64,000 nucleotides of DNA from Serratia symbiotica (GTDB taxonomy: Bacteria; Pseudomonadota; Gammaproteobacteria; Enterobacterales; Enterobacteriaceae): positions 310,001-374,000 of the forward strand of contig LN890288.1 in assembly GCA_900016775.1 (NCBI GenBank). The letters run 5' to 3'. The first letter of the stretch is position 1, and every line of letters begins with the position of its first letter. Shown here piece after piece: positions 58,750-64,000 of this stretch. The position numbers and the translations under genes were made by a program. The notes below the pieces were generated by a model that made no database searches, was not told where the DNA came from, and was given only the letters and a program-made list of their open reading frames with translations.

Positions 58750-59556
58750 TTATAATTTAGTAGAATTTTTCATATTTCGAATAAAAATAGAAATTTTATT
58801 TAACATTTTTGTTGGAGTAGAAAAATTTTTTTCAATAATGTTAATTATTGCTGAACCAGAAATTACACCAGATACACCAGATTTTAATATATTTTTTATT
58901 TGAGAAGATTTAGAGATACCAAATCCTTGAATTAAAGGAAATGAATTATATTTTTTAAATTTTTTAATAATATTTTCTAATGGAAATTTTATAAAATTTT
59001 CTATACCAGTCACACCAGCACGTGAAAGTAAATAAACATAACTATGACTATAAATAGAAATATTTTTTATTAAATTTTCATCAGCATTTGGTGGACAAAT
59101 AAAAATAGGAGAAATATTATAATTATTTGCTGAAAAACGAAATGGTTTAGATTCTTCAAATGGTATATCAGCAATAAGAACTGAATCTATTCCTATATTA
59201 TAACAAGTTTTATAAAATTCATGAATACCATAATTAAATACTAAATTAGCATATATTAATAATCCAATTGGAATAGTTGGATATTTTTTTCGAATTATTT
59301 GTAATAATTGAAAACACTTTATTGGTGTAATACCAATTTTTAATGCACGATATGATGAATTTTGAATGATTAAACCATCAGCTAATGGATCAGAAAAAGG
59401 AAATCCTAATTCTAATGCATCTGAACCTGATTCAATTAATACATCTATTAATTCTAATGATACTGTTATATTAGGATCTCCTAACATAACAAATGGAATA
59501 AAAGCACCTTCTTTTTTGTTTTTTAAATTTTCAAATAATTTTTTATAACGATCCAT
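58750..59556 (-). CDS. trpA: Tryptophan synthase alpha chain
   Basis: Cleaves indole-3-glycerol phosphate to indole and glyceraldehyde-3-phosphate. The product is 268 residues, as in E. coli. The catalytic Glu is in LELGFPFSDP and the Asp in LIADIPFEES; the phosphate site GFGISKSSQ is present. It overlaps trpB by 1 base (stop/start TAATG), so translation is coupled, which matches the alpha2-beta2 complex. Confidence 0.97.
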   Translation of the reverse strand: MDRYKKLFENLKNKKEGAFIPFVMLGDPNITVSLELIDVLIESGSDALELGFPFSDPLADGLIIQNSSYRALKIGITPIKCFQLLQIIRKKYPTIPIGLLIYANLVFNYGIHEFYKTCYNIGIDSVLIADIPFEESKPFRFSANNYNISPIFICPPNADENLIKNISIYSHSYVYLLSRAGVTGIENFIKFPLENIIKKFKKYNSFPLIQGFGISKSSQIKNILKSGVSGVISGSAIINIIEKNFSTPTKMLNKISIFIRNMKNSTKL

Positions 59557-60746
59557 TAAATTTCTCTCCGTGATTTTAAAATATTATAAACAGTAAATAT
59601 ATCTTTATCTCCACGGCCAGATAAATTAACAATTAAAATTTGTTCTTTTTTAGGATTATTATAAATCATTTTTAATGCATAAGCTAATGCATGAGAAGAT
59701 TCTAATGCTGGAATAATACCTTCATTACATGATAACATTTTAAAAGCATTTAATGCTTCATTATCAGTAATTGAAACATATTTTGCACGACCAATATCAT
59801 TTAAATAAGCATGTTGCGGTCCAACAGAAGGAAAATCTAATCCAGCTGAAATAGAGTAAGATTCTTTAATTTGACCTTCTGCAGTTTGCATTATAGGTGC
59901 TTTCATACCAAAATATATACCAAGACGACCGTGTTTAAGTGATGCACCATGTTTACCAGTAGTAATTCCAAGTCCAGCTGCTTCTACACCAATTAATTTA
60001 ACATTAACATCATCAATAAAATCTGAAAATATACCAATAGCATTAGAACCACCTCCAACACATGCTAAGATTGCATCCGGTAAACATCCTTCTTTTTTAA
60101 GTATTTGATCTTTAGTTTCTTTACCAATAATACGCTGAAATTCACGTACTATAGTTGGAAAAGGATGCGGACCTGCAGCAGTTCCAAGCATATAATGAGC
60201 TGTATGATAATTACTAGACCAATCACGTAATGCTTCATTACACGCATCTTTTAAAGTAGCAGAACCACTATGTACTGGAAGAACTTTAGCTCCCATTAAA
60301 CGCATACGAAATACATTTGGTGATTGACGTTCAATATCTTTTGATCCCATATATATACGACATTTTAAATTCAGTAACGCACAAACTAAAGCTGAAGCTA
60401 CACCATGTTGACCTGCACCAGTTTCTGCAATAATTTCAGTTTTACCCATTTTTATAGCTAATAAAGCTTGACCTAATACTTGATTAGTTTTATGCGCACC
60501 TCCATGTAATAAATCTTCACGTTTTAAATATAATCTAGTATTACTTCCAATAGTAAGATTTTTACATAATGTTAATGCTGTTGGACGACCCGCATAATTC
60601 TTTAATAAATTATTAAGTTGTTCTTGAAATTTAGAATCAATTTTAGAAGCTATAAAAGCCTCTTCTAATTGTTTTAATGCAGGCATTAAAATTTGAGGTA
60701 CATATTGACCACCAAATTCTCCAAAATATGAATTTAAAAACGTCAT
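59556..60746 (-). CDS. trpB: Tryptophan synthase beta chain
   Basis: A PLP enzyme that condenses indole with serine to tryptophan. The product is 396 residues (E. coli 397). The PLP lysine is in [12 protein letters not shown] and the phosphate loop is [18 protein letters not shown] and SGRGDKD are intact. It is among the least diverged proteins of the window. It lies 38 bases after trpCF. Confidence 0.97.
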   Translation of the reverse strand: MTFLNSYFGEFGGQYVPQILMPALKQLEEAFIASKIDSKFQEQLNNLLKNYAGRPTALTLCKNLTIGSNTRLYLKREDLLHGGAHKTNQVLGQALLAIKMGKTEIIAETGAGQHGVASALVCALLNLKCRIYMGSKDIERQSPNVFRMRLMGAKVLPVHSGSATLKDACNEALRDWSSNYHTAHYMLGTAAGPHPFPTIVREFQRIIGKETKDQILKKEGCLPDAILACVGGGSNAIGIFSDFIDDVNVKLIGVEAAGLGITTGKHGASLKHGRLGIYFGMKAPIMQTAEGQIKESYSISAGLDFPSVGPQHAYLNDIGRAKYVSITDNEALNAFKMLSCNEGIIPALESSHALAYALKMIYNNPKKEQILIVNLSGRGDKDIFTVYNILKSRREI

Positions 60747-60784
60747 GGTAATTCCTAATAATATTTATGATTAATTGATAGTAT

Positions 60785-62146
60785 TTAGTAAATACGTAAA
60801 ATATTAAAAATAGACGTTAAACGAACTATATCTTTAATTCCCGGATGACTTTCAACTCCAGAATTAAAATCTAAACCAATACTATTAAATTTTAAAGCTT
60901 CAATACAATTATTTTGGTTTAAACCTCCACTTAACATAGTATTACTAAGATCTTCATCTTTTAATATAGTCCAATCAAAACTTTTTCCAGTACCTCCACT
61001 TCCATTATCTAATAAAAATCGATCAACTTTTTTAAAATTTCTAGAAGGCAATTTATATGTAACACTTAGTACTTTCCAAATTTGACAATAAGTAGGTAAA
61101 ATAGAACGTAAAATATTAATATAATTTTGATTTTCTTCACCATGTAATTGTACAGCTTGTAAACCAAAACGTTCAACATTCTTGACTATAAATAATATTT
61201 TTTCATTACAAAATACACCAACATATTTTAATGGTATACCAGAAATAATTTTATCAATATGATTAACATTAATATAACGACATGAATGAGGAATAAAAAT
61301 TAATCCACCATAAATAGCACCTACTTTATAAGTAGATATGACATCTTCTTGTCGTGTTAAACCACATATTTTATTATCACCAAAAATTATTCTACAAACA
61401 GCAGTGCGTAAATCAGTTTCCTTCATTAATGCACTACCAATTAAAAAACCATTTACATAATGATTTAATTTACGAATTTGAGAATGTTTATCAATACCGG
61501 ATTCACTAATAATAGTTATTTCAGATGGAATATAAGGTGCTAATTGTATTGTTCGATTTAAATCAACACTTAAATCTTGTAGGTTACGATTATTTATACC
61601 AATTACTTTAGCTTTAAGAAAAATTGCTCTTTTTAATTCTTCTTCATTTATTATTTCAGTTAATACCCCCATATTGAGACTATGAGCTATTGATACAAAT
61701 TGATTATATTTTTCATTAGTTAATATTGACAACATTAATAATATAGCATCTGCTTTATAAATACGTGCTAAATAAATTTGATATGAATCAATGATAAAAT
61801 CTTTACATAATATTGGTTGTGTTACTGTTTTACTTATTAATGGAATAAAATCTATATTACCTTGAAAATATTTTTCTTCAGTTACAACTGAAATAATTGT
61901 AGCAAAATCTTTATAAATTAAAGAAATTTTTATAGGATCAAAATTTTTACAAATTAATCCTTTTGAAGGTGATGATTTTTTACATTCTAAAATAAATACA
62001 GGTTTAATACCTTTTAATGCTTGATAGAAATTACGTTCACTTTTTACAATATTACTTTTAAAACTAATTAATGATTGTTTTTTTTTTCTATTTATAATCC
62101 AATTTATTTTATCATTAATAATATTTGTAAGAATAGTTTTCTGCAT
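60785..62146 (-). CDS. trpCF: Bifunctional indole-3-glycerol-P synthase / PRA isomerase
   Basis: Carries out the two steps from phosphoribosylanthranilate to indole-3-glycerol phosphate. The product is 453 residues, the E. coli length. The N-terminal synthase barrel (ILECKKSSPSKG, CKDFIIDSYQIYLAR, ISESGI) is followed by the isomerase barrel (CGLTRQEDV, VQLHGEE, LDFNSGVE). I chose the ATG at 62144-62146 (MQKTILTNI), which matches the family start and lies 4 bases after the trpD stop; an in-frame ATG 17 codons earlier would run into trpD. The C-F fusion is typical of Enterobacterales. Confidence 0.96.
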   Translation of the reverse strand: MQKTILTNIINDKINWIINRKKKQSLISFKSNIVKSERNFYQALKGIKPVFILECKKSSPSKGLICKNFDPIKISLIYKDFATIISVVTEEKYFQGNIDFIPLISKTVTQPILCKDFIIDSYQIYLARIYKADAILLMLSILTNEKYNQFVSIAHSLNMGVLTEIINEEELKRAIFLKAKVIGINNRNLQDLSVDLNRTIQLAPYIPSEITIISESGIDKHSQIRKLNHYVNGFLIGSALMKETDLRTAVCRIIFGDNKICGLTRQEDVISTYKVGAIYGGLIFIPHSCRYINVNHIDKIISGIPLKYVGVFCNEKILFIVKNVERFGLQAVQLHGEENQNYINILRSILPTYCQIWKVLSVTYKLPSRNFKKVDRFLLDNGSGGTGKSFDWTILKDEDLSNTMLSGGLNQNNCIEALKFNSIGLDFNSGVESHPGIKDIVRLTSIFNILRIY

Positions 62147-62150
62147 AATT

Positions 62151-63149
62151 TTATTTTCTTTTTGAAAGTTTAGTAATATACATATAAGCTTTTCCACTAT
62201 AAATAATATCTAAGGCTTTTTGCGTATTTTCAATTAAATCTTCATTTCCAAATAATTTTAATAATAATGCTACATTAGCAGCTATTGCTGAAATATGTGC
62301 TATATTACCTTTACCTTTTAATAACTGAATAATAATATTACAATTTTCTTTAGGTGTACCACCTTTTAAAGATTTTAATGGATAACTTTTTAATCCAAAA
62401 GATTGTGGTGTTAATGAATAACGTATAATAATATTATCTTTAATTTCAGCTACTTGAGTAGTAGAATGAATAGATACTTCATCCATTCCTCCTCCATGTA
62501 CAATTGCTGCACGTTGATATCCTAATACACGAACAGCTTCAGCAATTGGTAATATTAACTTTGAGCTATAAACACCAATTAATGCTAATGGAGGGCGTGC
62601 TGGGTTAATTAATGGTCCTAATATATTAAATAATGTACGAGTTTTTAATTGTTGACGTACAATCATTACATGACGAAAACCACTATAATAGTGTGGTGCA
62701 AAAAGAAAACAAATACCAATATGATCTAATATTTTACGTGCTTCTTGTGAAGAAAGATTTAAAGGAATACCTAATTCTGTTAATAAATCACTAGAACCAG
62801 AACGACTAGAAATACCTTGATTTCCATGTTTTACAATTTTTACACCACATGCAGCCGCAACAAAAGCACTAGCAGTAGAAATATTAATACTATTTGTACC
62901 GTCAGAACCAGTTCCTACAATATCAGCAAATAAATAATCTGGACGTGGAAAAGGTTTTGCTTGAGCTAATAATGCTTTAACAGCACCAAGAATTTCATCT
63001 AATTTTTCTCCTCGAATTTTCATACTAATTAATACTGCAGCAAGTTGACTGTCTTTTAATTTTCCATGAACTATAGCAGTAAATAATTGTTGGCTTTCTT
63101 TTTGGTTTATCGACTTAGCACAATATAATTTTTCTAAAATAACTTGCAT
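62151..63149 (-). CDS. trpD: Anthranilate phosphoribosyltransferase (free-standing)
   Basis: Transfers phosphoribosyl from PRPP to anthranilate. The product is 332 residues from the ATG at 63147-63149 (MQVILEKLY), which has AAGGA 9 bases upstream. A TTG nine codons earlier is a weaker choice. The PRPP/anthranilate motifs [29 protein letters not shown] and [14 protein letters not shown] are intact. E. coli has TrpG fused in front; here TrpD stands alone, as in Serratia and Yersinia. Upstream lies only a probable trpG stub and then purB, so trpE and trpG are not next to it. Confidence 0.96.
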   Translation of the reverse strand: MQVILEKLYCAKSINQKESQQLFTAIVHGKLKDSQLAAVLISMKIRGEKLDEILGAVKALLAQAKPFPRPDYLFADIVGTGSDGTNSINISTASAFVAAACGVKIVKHGNQGISSRSGSSDLLTELGIPLNLSSQEARKILDHIGICFLFAPHYYSGFRHVMIVRQQLKTRTLFNILGPLINPARPPLALIGVYSSKLILPIAEAVRVLGYQRAAIVHGGGMDEVSIHSTTQVAEIKDNIIIRYSLTPQSFGLKSYPLKSLKGGTPKENCNIIIQLLKGKGNIAHISAIAANVALLLKLFGNEDLIENTQKALDIIYSGKAYMYITKLSKRK

Positions 63150-63215
63150 CGTCGTTTTCCTTAATAATTTTACCAAAACTTAAAATGTACTTACTAAAGT
63201 ATATTTTAATTTCAT

Positions 63216-63278
63216 TAAAATTTTTTCTAAATAAATTAAAAATTTTATATTTAATATTAATAACATTATTTTAATATT
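63216..63278 (-). pseudogene. trpG: Probable trpG C-terminal remnant
   Basis: The 341-base space between trpD and purB has no open gene. On the minus strand, 67 bases before trpD, the codons at 63260-63216 read LILNIKFLIYLEKIL. They align without gaps to SILTTQGARLLEQTL, the end of enteric TrpG (HPES motif region). Changes fit C-to-T and G-to-A decay (T to I, Q to K, S to L). NIK at 63278-63270 fits GFQ just upstream if one codon is missing. Only about a quarter of the gene could remain. Position and match support it, but the stretch is short. Confidence 0.5.
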
Positions 63279-63490
63279 AATTAATATTACTAAAAAATAT
63301 AAAAGTATAGTAATAAATTATTATTAATTTTTTATTAAAAAATATTAATTAATATTAGAAAAATATTTTATAAAATTATATTTTATATATAATATATATT
63401 AATTTAATATAAATTAATAAAATATATCTTTATAAAAAATATATTTTAAAAATATATTATAAATTTTAAAAATTAAATTAATAATTTATA

Positions 63491-64000
63491 TTAAAATTTA
63501 AAATTTAATTTATTAACCATAGTAATAGCATACCCTATATATTTATCTGGTGTAATTTTTTTAAGTCGTTTTTTTTCTTTTTCTGGTAATTTTAATGTAT
63601 CTATAAATAATTGTATTTCAGTAGAATTTATATTCTTATTTCTAGTTAATTCTTTTAATTTTTCATATGGTTTCTTTATTCCATAACGACGCATAACTGT
63701 TTGTATAGGTTCAGCTAATATTGCCCAATTATTATTTAATTCATCTAAAATATGCATTTTATTAATTTTTAATTTACTAATACCTAATATACTCGCTTGA
63801 TAAGCAATTAACATATAACTAAAACCTACACCAATATTACGTAATACAGTAGAATCACTCATATCTCGTTGCCATCGAGAAATAGGTAATTTATTAGATA
63901 AATGATTTAAAATAGCATTAGAAAGACCAAGATTTCCTTCTGAATTTTCAAAATCTATTGGATTAATTTTATGCGGCATAGTAGAAGAGCCAATTTCATA
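63491..64000 (-). CDS. purB: Adenylosuccinate lyase, C-terminal part (cut by window end)
   Basis: Acts twice in purine synthesis, splitting fumarate from SAICAR and from adenylosuccinate. The visible 169 codons are the C-terminal third or more of the enzyme. The signature loop with its catalytic serines, EIGSSTMPHKINPIDFEN, sits at the window edge and the frame is open to base 64000. LPISRWQRDMSDSTVLRN and the C-terminal helical region are intact. The gene continues beyond the window. It reads toward trpD but 341 bases away, so the neighbourhood arose by deletion. Confidence 0.97.
   Translation of the reverse strand, partial: YEIGSSTMPHKINPIDFENSEGNLGLSNAILNHLSNKLPISRWQRDMSDSTVLRNIGVGFSYMLIAYQASILGISKLKINKMHILDELNNNWAILAEPIQTVMRRYGIKKPYEKLKELTRNKNINSTEIQLFIDTLKLPEKEKKRLKKITPDKYIGYAITMVNKLNFKF

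Noticed and set aside
62151..63176. TrpD as the broken half of a TrpGD fusion
   Set aside because: The chosen ATG has its own AAGGA site and matches the natural TrpD start, and separate trpG and trpD are known in Serratia-type enterics.

Overview
The window looks like a piece of the chromosome of a strongly reduced, very AT-rich gammaproteobacterial endosymbiont of the order Enterobacterales. Nearly every gene product reads as a close homologue of an Escherichia coli protein of about the same length, and many local gene orders are enteric (nusA-infB-rbfA-truB-rpsO-pnp, mutY-yggX-mltC, rnfABCDGE-nth, rsmH to lpxC to secA, def-fmt-trkA, rpsF-rpsR-rplI, trpDCFBA). Coding third positions and all spacers are almost only A and T, and there are no insertion sequences, phage genes or CRISPR arrays. 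A free-standing trpD (not a trpGD fusion), a fused trpCF and a dciA (DUF721) gene beside lpxC point to a Serratia/Yersiniaceae-type ancestor. A Serratia symbiotica-like co-obligate symbiont is a good guess, but it is inference only.

Layout. 0.3-8.7 kb (minus): the nusA-to-pnp ribosome/translation cluster, with a decayed rimP just upstream of nusA. 9.4-11.9 kb (minus): mltC, yggX, mutY. 12.1-17.3 kb (plus): trmB, a possible yggL remnant, rnr, rlmB, tRNA-Pro(UGG), dksA. 17.4-26.7 kb (minus): rnb, nth, the six-gene Rnf/Rsx electron-transport operon, htpX. 26.75-29.0 kb: no open gene, but a readable prc pseudogene on the minus strand. 29.0-46.2 kb (plus): the complete division and cell wall cluster rsmH-ftsL-ftsI-murE-murF-mraY-murD-ftsW-murG-murC::ddl-ftsQ-ftsA-ftsZ-lpxC, tightly packed. 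46.3-46.8 kb (minus): dciA broken at two homopolymer tracts. 47.2-58.4 kb (plus): secA, argS, def, fmt, trkA, purA, rpsF, a priB remnant, rpsR, rplI. 58.7-63.1 kb (minus): trpA, trpB, trpCF, trpD, with a likely trpG stub upstream and no trpE. The window ends inside purB (minus).

How it works together. The cell keeps a full cytoplasmic peptidoglycan pathway (meso-DAP type MurE), the divisome and lipid A commitment (LpxC), so it is walled and dividing. It keeps the translation and RNA-decay machinery (IF2, NusA, PNPase, RNase II, RNase R), base-excision repair (MutY, Nth) and an Rnf complex. It appears unable to make anthranilate from this locus but can run anthranilate to tryptophan, which suggests division of labour with a partner or a second replicon.

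The most interesting things are (1) an in-frame MurC-Ddl fusion whose joint carries an A10 tract, with the ancestral ddl start codon changed to ATA; (2) several decayed genes hidden in 'empty' spacers that still align codon by codon with their enteric parents (prc, rimP, priB, probably trpG); (3) dciA interrupted by A10 and A12 tracts that one-base changes would repair; (4) FtsI ending before the Prc cleavage site in a genome that has lost Prc; and (5) a perfect 34-bp inverted repeat after rplI. Protein comparisons rest on recalled E. coli sequences, not on a database search. Promoters are not called, because -10-like AT sequence is everywhere.
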